Shown here: in pieces, positions 9,850-20,144 of the stretch
Numbering within the stretch: position 1 is the stretch's first letter
Layout of the letters: each line of letters starts with the position of its first letter
Assembly: GCA_034696485.1 (NCBI GenBank)
Contig: JAQIWT010000222.1
Span: forward strand, 1 to 27,634
DNA from: Isohypsibius dastychi
Taxonomy: Eukaryota; Tardigrada; Eutardigrada; Parachela; Isohypsibiidae
Length of the DNA: 27,634 nucleotides
Direction: 5' to 3'
Position numbers and translations under genes: made by a program
Notes under the pieces: model-generated
What the model was told of the DNA's origin: nothing
Database searches by the model: none
The model's input: the letters and a program-made list of their open reading frames with translations, nothing else

Positions 9850-10240
9850 GAATTAGTTCAACGTCCGCAGTGGTAACCGCATAATGTAACAGCTGCGTGC
9901 TCGCTTTGAATTGCATTTTGATAAAACGTCATTTGGCAGTTGCGAAGTCGAAATTTCGGAAGTTGATTGACCATGACTTCGATGGTGATGACCATCGAAC
10001 TCAGAGTTCACATCTGTCGGTTTAGCACTTAAGAAAAGACTGGTGAAACTGAAAACACGAATCAGCGTAAGTGGTCCGTTTGATTGAAAGATCATATAGA
10101 TGATCAACCAACCATTGAAAATGTGCTGTTGATGGGTAATGGCTACACTAATTTGCCGGTAGTGCTGGCTCGGCCCTACTGGGATCTAAGGTAGCGATGC
10201 TATACACCAAGGACGGAGATCCGCATAGTGTGCAGTTTCA
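9850..10240 (-). repeat. duplicated upstream region, copy at gene B
   Basis: Partner of 6640-7030. The similarity extends to CGATGCTATACACCAAGGACGG (here split by mismatches) near 10195, matching the sequence near 6980. Confidence 0.8.
9926..9931. promoter_or_regulatory. ACGTCA (CRE-like) element, gene B promoter
   Basis: AAACGTCATTTGG, about 140 bp upstream of the gene B start codon and aligned with the element of gene A. Confidence 0.4.
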
Positions 10241-11526
10241 CTGAGGGACCCCTCCCAACCTGCTTCGGGTACTAGAATATCGTAATGGACATAAATGGTT
10301 TTGAAGCTAGGTTCTTGATGGGTGGTGCGGCTAATCCGAGGGTACACTTTAGCCAGATACGTCAACTGTACATCAGGTTGCACTCGTCCATCTTGTTACA
10401 AAACGGGAAAGCCAGACTACGGTGGCGGGTAGAATGGTCAATTACTGGTCTGTGGCTATTAAGTAGTGCTACGATGACGTGCAGCTTATCTTCTTCTTGA
10501 GCCTCATGAAAGTGATTTGTGTTTTTTTTGCTGAAAACTGACGAAATCACTCACCAAAAAGGTCGTTCAATTAGTTGATAAAACTCAAAATCTCTGTGGT
10601 GGCAAGAGAGTGGCATGTGAAGTGGATAATTTCGGGAACTATGTGCTTACAAGATTACAATACGACACTTCTCAGGGCAACGCCGTTTTTTGAGGATACC
10701 GTTCAAATATCGCTTCACTCCTGCAGATAGCTCTATTAAACGATCGAATCACAACTGTCCCCGAGGAAATCGGAGTAAGGTAAAAAAGTTCTACCAGTAT
10801 CCTTCGATGCACACTCAACATGATGTGAATCACGGCTATCTTTCACTCTTCGTGGTGACGGACCACTTGTCCGTTAGGAATGGCATAACATTCTTTCGCA
10901 GCATCTTGCTTAAATGTCACGATACAAAAAAGTGCGTTTTACAAAGATTTCCTCGAAAAAGGGGATTTTTCGGACTGCTATCAGGAAGGTCTTCAGATCA
11001 GGGGGTGGAATCTATTTGTAAAGAACGGTATGCACGAACATTGATGCAGGTTCGTGTATCCATTATTTTTTCCCGTAGCACCTGTCTTCAAGTCCCTCGT
11101 CTTCAATCATATTTAAATGTGCAGGTTATTCATATTTTCCAACTTCAGTGACCATCAAGTGAACTCAATACCGCTAACGACGATGTGCGGTGATTTAATT
11201 ACTCAGTACCTATACTGATTGACACTGCAAGACTTTATTTCGACATTTATTCGCGTTCGTACAACGTACATCGGGGCTACATCGGTCGCTCTGAATTGGG
11301 CCAATTGAAGTCGCTGGGGCATGGCGTGGATATCAATATCTAAGTATATACATCAATGGACCGCGTATATTAATATGCTCAGTTCCCCTTGTAATGTCAG
11401 TGTACAGCACCATCAACCCAGTTTACAAAAAGTCCATAACATTTCTGGAGACAGAACAGTTATCAAATCAATCAAACTTTTAGAGTCGGACACCGGAGTC
11501 ACATTAATTTAAATATTAGATGTTGC

Positions 11527-13729
11527 TTAAGATAAACTAGTGCACAAAAAGTTGTCGCATCTCGGATCGCCCAGCCCCCCACAACCTCCACAAGGCGCTC
11601 CCTGCTCGTATGGTGCACAGTACTGCGAGTTTTCGTTACCACTGCAAATGCGAGGTATGTAGGTAATTTTTTCAGCGTATCGAATGTTCATAGCTTACCC
11701 TTCTTCATACTGGCACACCATGAGCCATCCACGTCGTATGGTCGGTTTCGGAAAAATCCTGAAGGGATCGCAAAATTTGATACCACAGCCAACCCGTGAG
11801 GTTACGGCCCAAATCATCTGTAATAAAATTTTGAAATATTCGTGATAAGATCAACTGACAAAATTGAGACTACCTGCGTCCAGTGACCTATCACACTGGG
11901 AGTGATTTTTTGCTTCAGGCATGCCTCGGAAAAACCATTTCTTATAAAATCAAAATTAATTCGTTCCGCTTCCCATTGCCCGAGGGTGTTAGTCAGATTT
12001 GGTGTGACAGTGGTTGTTGCCGCTGTGTTTTCTCCAGGCCCTTGATTCTTATTCGCTGTTCAACCAAAAAATCGGTTCACGCCACGTGGTTACTTCCGTA
12101 CTTCAGAAAGGCTCACCCAGCGAATGCTCAATGCCCTGGCACTGATTCGCCCATTCCTGGGCATCGGCAGCTAGTTTCGTGTCCCAACTCAGTGACCTCA
12201 TATTGGATGCTGCTGGGAGGGGTCGCCCGTTCAGTCCTTGCTGGTTCGCCAGGGTTACGCTCTGGCGTACGTCGTTGTGAAACTTAACAATGGCAGCTTG
12301 CGTTTCTGGAAGAGTCACATCAACACTACAAAAGACAACAGGTTTAAGTTGCGCGAATGCACAACGCAGTACCGTGTCCAACACTAAAGATATGTGAATG
12401 TGACCTGTGACTTACGCAGCCGGCGTTTGTGGGACAGAGTTAACCGGTGATGGGGTTGTGGGAATCTGAGTAGTTGTAGGCTGCGTTGGAGCTGATGTCG
12501 TGGTACTTGTGGTCGTGGTCGTTGTCGGAGTAGTTGTCGCTGTTGTTGTTGGGGTTATTGTGGTTGTTGTGGTTGCTGTGGTTGTTGGAGTAGTGGTCAC
12601 TGTTGTGGTAGTTGAGGTAGTGGCCACTGTTGTGGTAGTTGGAGTAGTGGCCACTGTTGTGGTTGTTGGAGTAGTGGCCACTGTTGTGGTTGTTGGAGTA
12701 TTGGTCACTGTTGTGGATGTTGGAGTATTTGTCGCGGCTGTCGTTGAGGTCGTGCTTGGTGTCGTTGTTACAGAAATCGTTGTGACTCCAGTTGTTGGTG
12801 GTGTTGTGCCTGGCGTTGTCGTAGGAATGATTGTTGGTACCGTCAATGTTGCTCCTGTGCTCGTCTGCGGAGTAGAGCTGTGTGAAAACGTGGTCGTCGA
12901 AGCCGTGGAGCTTGTCGTGCTTGATGGCGTGGAAGTCAGACCCTGCGTGGTAGTTGTTGGCAGCGTTACCGTTACCGCTGTAGGGGTAGAATTAGGCGGG
13001 GTCGTCGCAGCCAGAGTTGAAGTCTGAGTTGGCACCGTTCTGTCAGATATCACAACTGAGCTGGTACTGCTTTCTATGTTCAGAGAAATGGATTAGGTAC
13101 CCGAATAGACCGACAATTATAGAATTACTCACGGCTGGGACTGCCACTTGTTGCAAGACTGCTGGATGTGCTGGTCCTCACAACGGACGTCGTGGTTGAA
13201 ATGCTGTAAGGGCAGATCAGTTAAGCATGTCATGAAACCATGCAGTTCGAAGGGGATGATGGGTAGGTGGGGTACGGGGTCGCCACAGGCAACACCGACA
13301 ACGAAGAAACCCGGGCACTTCATAAAACACTGACCTGTTAGTCCTGGGGGTCGTGGTTGTTTCCAGTCTGTTACCTTGAGCTACTGATCCTGCAAGGAAA
13401 GAAAGCGAATTTACACAGCTGGAACAAAGAGTGCGATATCTGAACAGCTCACGATAGCAGCAAAACTGAAGACCAGGTCCAGTGCAGTTCCGAGATTGAC
13501 TGACTTCTAGGGCAAAGCACACATCATCGAGATCATTTATTCCAACGCAGAACCCACTGTCCCGCAGACTGGGGCTCAGATTCGGGCGACATCGTTGCAA
13601 TGCAAGTTGTCTTCCAGAGATATGCACGCGATCTTCAAACAGCGCCTCCAGTTCTTCATCGTTGTCCCACTGATGAGAGACCACGATGTGAAGCATAATC
13701 ATGACAATAACATTTTTCCAGAGTCCCAT
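11527..13729 (-). CDS. Gene C: secreted six-Cys / mucin / CAP-domain protein
   Basis: Eight exons: 13453-13729, 13335-13389, 13133-13203, 12416-13073, 12117-12325, 11874-12055, 11699-11817 and 11527-11641; 561 aa. The start MGLWKNV begins a signal peptide ending near VVS|HQ. ISGRQ precedes six Cys with the array's spacing (RCRPNLSPSL...GFC...DVC...NC...FCCYR). Residues ~93-353 are Thr-rich, including a 9-residue repeat TTTTVATTP in about five copies. The CAP domain starts at ~354: KFHNDVRQSV, NMRSLSWDTKL, PGENTA and GHWTQ, so the His/Glu cavity residues are all present. MIWAVTSRVGCG and MVCQYEEGG follow, then the tail CAPYEQGAPCGGCGGLGDPRC. The acceptor of exon 4 (CATAG at 13074-13078) is the weakest junction. 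No spliced-leader acceptor is evident just before the ATG. Confidence 0.82.
12580..12740 (-). repeat. 27-bp tandem repeat (TTTTVATTP) in gene C
   Basis: Successive units of GTAGTGGCCACTGTTGTGGT type on the + strand code TTTTVATTP. About four to five near-identical copies lie inside the Thr-rich exon. Confidence 0.8.
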
Positions 13730-13913
13730 TTTCGAGAAACAAACAAAATCCAAAAGAGGTCCGTTGATACTAAGTCATGCCTTTGATATGTGTTCACTTG
13801 AGCTTTTTGGACCACCTCAATTAGGGGGAGCAATGTTTGTTGCTTCTAAGCTTTATTGTTTTGTTGACGAAACGGTTGTTCGGACATGTTAACCATTGTA
13901 AGACAAGCTCTCT

Positions 13914-13919
13914 ACGTCA
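13914..13919. promoter_or_regulatory. ACGTCA (CRE-like) element, gene C promoter
   Basis: CTACGTCATAAG, about 187 bp upstream of the start codon. It is the same core as in the other five paralogues, in otherwise unlike sequence. Confidence 0.38.
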
Positions 13920-15155
13920 TAAGCTTGTGAGAGACTGATGGGTGACCATCACCGACCAAATAGCAGTCACATTAAACGGCGAGTCAAAGAATTACATTAT
14001 CACTTGTTTCAGCACTCAGGGCAACGCACCTGACAGACAGAAGTCAATGAAAAGAAACAGCGCTCGACTAGTTGTGACTGCACGTAATCAAAATAATCCA
14101 ATAGTTGTCCACTGCTGTCTTTGTTTTTCACCCAATAATTAAAATGTAGCAACAGGTAAACGAGACAACTGGTCGATCTTCCCAGACCTGCTGGAAGTTG
14201 CACTGGTTTGCCGTCGTGAAATCGTGGTCAAAATTTACAATAGCTATCCCAAGATATCTCGAAATCCATGAAGAATCAAGGAATTAAGAGGTCCACCGAC
14301 TTTCTTTTGGTGTCGATTCACATTGGCTTCTTCCTAACGGTATATCACAGTGTGGCCAGAGGCCCGAAAGTACTCTAGATCGTTTCTCGATTTATTCCTG
14401 TACTCGGAGAACTAATATCACTTGAAACTATTTAGGATTTCATGACCTCTTGAGCTTAAAGATTTAGAATAGACTGCTTGACTAGTCGGTTATAGCTCTG
14501 CGATATTACTCCAGCTGCTTTGAATTTTTTGGAGATTCCGCAGCGAGGTTTCTAAATACCCTCGGTCACTTGATGTCTACATCCCCTGTGGTTTGAGTGG
14601 AACTTGTTAGCCTGCCAGAATTACGCCAAGTGCCTCTGTTGGTTTTGCACGCCTTCCACATATTCTCTCATGTACAATTTTCATAGAGTGTCCATTTTTT
14701 TGACCAGTTTCTGAACTGAGTGACTCCAGAGGTCCTAGTCCGCCAACGTACATTACGCTGAAGCGCTTTTCTGCATAACCGCCACATGAAGTGATGGGAG
14801 TTCTCTGTGTATCTTATGGATGTGGAATGCCAAGCAGAATAAGGTCAAATGTCGATTGGGTTGTGATTCGACACAAGTTGTGCAGGACTTACCGACCGGT
14901 TTCAGAAGAGTTCATAGGAAAAAACCCACGAATACGTCAGTTTATTGGTAGTTTGTGATCACTTGAACATATCGGGGTCAGAAATGCACCAGGGCCCAAA
15001 GTGTTCCGTACACCGAACCAACAATGTACCGTACATGTATTCCTTCTTCGAAACGTCCAACTTTTAGCTGTGATAAATTTACGTGCAGAGCTCGTTTCTG
15101 GGATAACAATGTGTTTTGAGTTAAGAGTATAGACGTTGAACTACCGATATGTGTT

Positions 15156-15161
15156 TTTATT
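15156..15161 (-). promoter_or_regulatory. polyadenylation signal AATAAA, gene D
   Basis: TTTATT on the + strand, about 90 nt past the gene D stop codon, which is a normal distance. Confidence 0.5.
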
Positions 15162-15250
15162 TTTTTGACACGAAACACACACTGTACAAGGAGTCACAGA
15201 AGTCACAAGTAGTTTTGAAATAAATAGCTTTCTTCATGCCAGCAAGGAAA

Positions 15251-18200
15251 TCATACTGCTACGCACAGGCCATCATGGCATCTCGCGTCTGACAAACCTC
15301 CGCATGCGTCACAGGGAGGTCCTCGTTTGAATGGCTGGCAGCGAGATTCAGGAAAGTTGCCACTGAAAGTGCAGATGTTTTTTTCTAGAAACGTGATTAT
15401 CAGTAACAAAGACCTACCCCGGGCAATAGTTGCAAACGAAGAAAGTTCCACCAACCAAGTTAGGGCATAACGCAGCAGCGCACCCAACTTTGTTATTTGT
15501 GTTCCAGACCATCTATAACCAATAAAGTGCTCCAAAAGGGAACGAAATCAGTGAGGACAGTCACCAACCTGGGTATACTGCTCCGTTCCGCTAACACATG
15601 GTACTTCATCTAAAATGAAACCAGCACCTTGGCGACTCCAGGTTTCGATACTAGCTTCCCAGTTTCCATTGATTATCGCGCGATTTTGCCCGCCACATGA
15701 TCTTCCACCACCACCTGTTTACAAAACAGATTGAAATGTACGACTTAGTTAACGGGATTGCAAAGCAGGTACCTTGCAGAAAAGCACAGCGGTTAGCCAT
15801 TTTCTGAGCAGCTTGAGCAGCATCGTCGTCCCAAACCATTTCCTGCATGTCCGAGCCGCCTGCTTCTCGACGAACGCGGTTATGGAGGTCCAAGATCAGC
15901 TGCTGGACATCCGAGCGAGAGGTATCAATGGACGAAATGTTTGAAGCTAACTTGAGCCTAGATCGCAGAATAAGGTGTTATTTCTATAGATACGAACTTT
16001 GAGACTATTGTTATTCACCTATCAAATGATGGATTCCTGATTCTCATCACTTTCTTCATGACCTTCTGCGTGGACATCACAGCGCTAGGAGCCATTTGGG
16101 CGTTAGGATACGCATATCCACGTGGAGGAGCAGTGGTGGGATATGCAGTGGTTGTGACTACACAGATATCAAAAAATGAAAATTATGTTCATTGTTCTAA
16201 AGCTGATAGCTGCTTTACCTCTGTGAGTTGTGGTCGTGGGGGGCTGTGTTCGCATCGTAATAGTCTGTGTTGGATATGGTTGATAAGTAGTTGTGGTTGT
16301 GAGACACACTGGTGCGTAAGCGTTTTGAGGATCAGTGCAATCAATGCAGTCAGGGTTGTTGGCATTTTCCGGATCATCACATGGGTTCGGGGTCGTGGAG
16401 GTACACCGTGGATCTTGTTCACTTCCAGGACCTGTGCAGTCTGGGCGCGGAGTTGTCGTTGTGGTTCGGGTTGTGGTTCGGTTTCCGGGGTTCGCGGTTG
16501 CGTCTTCTGTGGTCGTTGTTGCGGTAGTGGTTGTGGTACATCTTGGGTCGTTAGGGTTCGGGTTGTTGGGATTGTTACAGTTGAACGCCGTTGTTGTAGG
16601 GGTGATGGTGGTTGTCCGCGTTGTTGTTCTGTTACCTGGATTAGCTGTGGCATCTTCCGTTGTTGTCGTGGTCGGGGTAGTGGTTGTTGTGCATCTTGGG
16701 TCGTTGGGGTTTACAGCACAAGAGAACGGTGTTGTCGTAGTGCACCTTGGATCGTTAGGATTGCCGGTACAAGAAAATGACGTGGTAGTTGTCGGTGTTG
16801 TGGTTGTGGTACATCTTGGATCGTTAGGGTTCGGGTTGTTGGGATCGTTACAGTTGAACACCGGTGTTGTGGTGGTGGTGGTAGTGGTGCGCGTCGTCGT
16901 CCTGTTGCCCGGATTGGCTGTCGCGTCTTCGGTGGTCGTTGTGGTTGGGGTGGTGGTGGTTGTGCACCTTGGGTCGTTTGGATTGCCAGTACAAGAAAAC
17001 GGTGTCGTAGTGGTCGGCGTTGTGGTAGTGGTACACCTCGGATCGTTAGGATTTGGATTGTTTGGATCGTTGCAGTTGAAGGCCGGTGTTGTGGAAGTGG
17101 TTGTGGTAGTACGCGTTGTTGTTCTATTACCAGGGTTCGCCGTTGCGTCTTCCGTAGTTGTGGTGGTTGGGGTAGTGGTTGTAGTACACCTTGGATCGTT
17201 TGGGTTATTGGTGCATGAAAACGGTGTAGTTGTAGTTGGTGTGGTAGTCGTGGTACATCTCGGGTCATTTGGATTGTTGTTGCACGAAAATGGTGTAGTG
17301 GTGGTGCACCTTGGGTCATTTGGATTGCCAGTACAAGAGAATGGTGTCGTCGTGGTCGGAGTTGTGGTAGTGGTACACCTTGGATCGTTAGGATTTGGAT
17401 TATTTGGATCGTTACAGTTGAATGCCGGGGTTGTGGGAGTGGTCGTCGTGGTACGTGTTGTTGTCCTGTTACCTGGATTGGCTGTCGCATCTTCGGTTGT
17501 CGTTGTGGTTGGGGTAGTGGTTGTTGTACATCTTGGGTCGTTCGGATTGTTATCGCAAGAAAACGGTGTGGTCGTCGTGGGTGTCGTCGTTGTCGTACAC
17601 CGGGGATCGTTCGGGTTGTTGTTGCACGAAAATGGCGTGGTAGTTGTCGGTGTTGTGGTTGTGGTACATCTTGGATCGTTGGGGTTTGGATTGTTCGGAT
17701 CGTTACAGTTGAACGCCGTTGTTGTGGGGGTGATGGTGGTTGTCCGTGTTGTTGTCCTGTTACCTGGGTTCGCCGTTGCGTCTTCCGTGGTTGTTGTAGT
17801 TGGGGTTGTGGTCGTTGTGCACCTAGGATCGGTTGGATTGTTCGTGCACGAAAATGGTGTAGTTGTGGTGGGGGTGGTAGTCGTGGTACATCTCGGGTCA
17901 TTTGGATTCGGGTTGTTGGGGTCGTTACAGTTGAACGCCGTGGTTGTGGGGGTAATGGTGGTTGTCCGCGTTGTCGTTCTGTTACCAGGGTTCGCCGTCG
18001 CATCTTCAGTTGTCGTGGTAGTTGGAGTCGTTCGCGTAGAAGTTTGTGTGGTCACCGTTGTTGCTCGTGTCGTGGATGTCAGATCCTGGTTGCCTTGGTT
18101 TACGGATCCTATGTGTATTCATCAATCAGAATACACTCTTATTTCACGAACAGTAAATGTTTGATCACTTACGATAACAACAGAAACGACCGTCGTAATT

Positions 18201-18806
18201 TTCACACGCGGTCGATTCGCTGACTTCAAGAGAAAAACATAGATCATCCAGCTCATCAAGATTTGCACAGAATCCGGTTGCGTTCAGAGTGGGAGTGTTG
18301 GTTGGTCGGCATCGCGTAAGAACTCCTGCTGGCGGCAACGTCACATAGTTGTTTCCGTAGTTGTTTCCAGGGCTCGCCGTCGGGCCATAATTGTTTCCAG
18401 GGTTCACCGATGGCGCGTAGTTGTTTCCAGGGTTCCCCATCGGCCGGTAATTGTTTCCAGGGTTTACCGAAGGCGCGTAGTTGTATCCAGGGTTCCCCAT
18501 TGGCCGGTAATTGTTTCCAGGGTTCGCCAATGGCGCGTAATTATTTCCAGGGTTCGCCGATGGTGCGTAACTGTTCCCAGGATTAGCCATAGGTGCGTAA
18601 TTATTTCCAGAATTCACCATTGGTCGGTAATTGTTTCCAGAGTTCGCCATTGGTCCGTTATTGTTTGAATATCGTTGGTTGTTAGAATATTGCCGACCCG
18701 ATGCTTCGACCAGCTCCTGATAAAGTGTTTCAATGTCGACTTCCTCGGCTAATACAAACGCCAGACTGCATAAAGTGAGCAGTGACAAAATTTTGAAATC
18801 TGCCAT
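15251..18806 (-). CDS. Gene D: giant secreted six-Cys / Cys-repeat mucin / CAP-like protein
   Basis: Seven exons: 18173-18806, 16219-18108, 16019-16157, 15773-15957, 15569-15714, 15418-15512 and 15251-15362; 1066 aa. The signal peptide ends near VLA|EE. After ASGRQ comes an insert of about ten 10-residue NPGNNY-type repeats, then the six-Cys domain (RCRPTNTP...GFC...DLC...AC...FCCYR). The 630-residue mucin exon alternates TEDATANPGNR, long FNCN..DPRC and short FSC..DPRC units with Thr runs. An extra exon (16019-16157) adds a basic MSTQKVMKKVMRIR segment before the CAP domain, possibly a cleavable linker. The CAP domain starts at ~888 and is shorter than in A (LHNRVRREAGGSDMQEMVWDDD). It has GGQN instead of GEN and EQYTQ instead of GHxTQ, so most cavity residues are gone. 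The tail is CGGLSDARC. D is closest to E in the CAP part. Confidence 0.83.
16440..18045 (-). repeat. compound Cys-containing mucin repeat of gene D
   Basis: Seven copies of TEDATANPGNR, six long units (FNC-x12-C form, ending NDPRC) and nine short units (FSC-x8-C form, ending DPRC), joined by TTTTTPTTTT spacers. The units are very similar at the DNA level, so they spread recently by unequal exchange. GNRT in each copy is an N-glycosylation sequon. Confidence 0.9.
18345..18660 (-). repeat. 30-bp tandem repeat (NPGNNYxPxx) in gene D exon 1
   Basis: About ten units coding N-[PS]-G-N-N-Y-[AR]-P-x-x lie between the GRQ segment and the first cysteine. The other five paralogues have only 2-8 residues there. 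Confidence 0.9.
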
Positions 18807-18850
18807 TTTCAGATGTCACGGTCAGCTTCAAAAATGATGTTCTGAGAGTG

Positions 18851-18858
18851 CTTATCAG
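18851..18858 (-). promoter_or_regulatory. GATA-type site CTGATAAG, gene D
   Basis: TGATAA-type sites are bound by ELT-2-class factors in the nematode gut. Only one such site is seen near the start and I did not find it in all paralogues, so it is weak evidence for gut expression. Confidence 0.3.
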
Positions 18859-19053
18859 CATTTTATAACTGCTTACTTGATTATAATTCTAGCAGGGTTT
18901 TTGTGTGTTCGAGTATGCTACATTGTTGTTAAGCTTGAGACCGTTGTTCTGGATCTTCGTCCACCGCTTTTGTCTCAAAGTGGTTTTTGTTTAGACTCTT
19001 CGTTATGACTGGTCGGTCGGCTGCGGCTCATGCGCTGGTTAACGAGCGTACCT

Positions 19054-19059
19054 ACGTCA
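19054..19059. promoter_or_regulatory. ACGTCA (CRE-like) element, gene D promoter
   Basis: CCTACGTCATTTGC, about 250 bp upstream of the ATG. A GCTGCGGCTCA block lies 24 bp before it, an arrangement also found at genes E and F. Confidence 0.4.
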
Positions 19060-20144
19060 TTTGCTGTTCGTGATTTGCAGCAGTCAACAGGTGTTTATTT
19101 GTTGCATCGTCTTGACTGGCATTCACAGCGGTCTTCTTGGCTAGAGTCATCGAAATAAACGAGCAGCATGTTTTCAGTCACTGCTTACAGTGGGTCAAGT
19201 TTATCTGTGGTTGTAAGTGGTGTGCTGAAGTAGCCCACATTGGCAATCATTTTGTTTGGTTTATGCGTCCAAATTATTTACCGTTCCTGCTGTTCTAAAA
19301 CGCTCATAAAGGCGAAATTTTGATCAAATAAACTTGACTTTCACGTAATATCTTTTCGACGAGTTGTCGGGAATTTGTCGCTAGAAAAATTTTTTCTCAT
19401 AGGTCTGTATAATACAGGTGTCAGGTTACAGATTCTGAATACACAATAAGCTAGGTTTTGTGCACCAAATCGCTCCATGACCATGTTTTGAGAATGGACT
19501 CGTTACTGGAAGACCTACATCTCGGTAAAGCAGGCTAAGATTATCAAATCTACACGATAATGTTTTGGTGTTTGAGATGAATGCTCAGATAAACATAGAC
19601 GCCTCAGTTTGTGAACGGTTTGGCTCGAAAATTTTGAACTTAGGAACTCTTCATCGAAGATCTTCCTTGCAACTAAAAACAAAGTCTGTTGTGTCTCTTC
19701 TCTAAAACAATCGGTTTTGAACCGAAATGTCACGAGGCTTGCTTGGTCAATAGTAGCGCAAACTCATCACCACAGCAAAAAATGAATTAAAGATGAATTG
19801 CGACCTTATCGACTTCTGACTGATGTGCGCGAACGCAGCATCATGCACGCTTAGCCAAATTGCTGGGAAGTGTAATTTAAGGAATCCTGCCTCGCAAATT
19901 CGATCTTCAGGGAACTTGTTTCTACATCTTGCCTTATCGTAGTACCGGAGAGAATATGATCTTTGTCAAATGTGTTGTTGCACGAATAAATATGAGTAAA
20001 CGAATGGCAAGCCACCTGGCTACCTAGTGACCACCGCACATTTCCACTTATGTATAATAAACAACCATTTTCTCAGACGTCTAAAATTTAGAAGGCGCAG
20101 ATCTCAATAAATAATAGCTTTGTATTCTTTTTTTCCACATTCTC

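Larger units (their letters stand above)
9789..11526. other. intergenic region: promoter of gene B, 3' flank of gene C
   Basis: 9850-10240 is the second copy of the duplicated A/B upstream region. 10250-11230 has no supported gene; the 153-residue frame at 10690-11151 starts with TTG and has no recognisable content. TTTATT at 11234-11239 and 11246-11251 would be AATAAA for gene C, about 290 nt past its stop. Confidence 0.45.
13730..15250. other. intergenic region: promoter of gene C, 3' flank of gene D
   Basis: About 1.5 kb with a CRE-like site at 13914-13919 and the gene D polyadenylation signal at 15156-15161. I see no gene, RNA gene or repeat between them. The short frames in this stretch have no recognisable content. 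Confidence 0.45.
18807..20144. other. intergenic region: promoter of gene D, 3' flank of gene E
   Basis: 18861-18867 reads TATAAAA toward gene D, about 55 bp from the ATG. CTTATCAG at 18851-18858 is a GATA-type site (CTGATAAG on the - strand), the form used by intestinal GATA factors in C. elegans. GCTGCGGCTCA at 19020-19030 and ACGTCA at 19054-19059 lie upstream. 19100-20144 shows no gene. Confidence 0.45.

Noticed and set aside
10690-11151. 153-codon + strand frame between genes B and C
   Set aside because: It starts with TTG, has no recognisable motif or splice partners, and sits in a region with gene-flank features only.
16335-18164. 609-codon valine-rich open frame on the + strand, and similar ones at 23559-25085, 12500-13027 and 5201-5872
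   Set aside because: These are antisense shadows of the Thr-rich exons: reverse complements of ACN/CCN repeats give GTN/GGN and rarely a stop. The spliced - strand model explains every junction.
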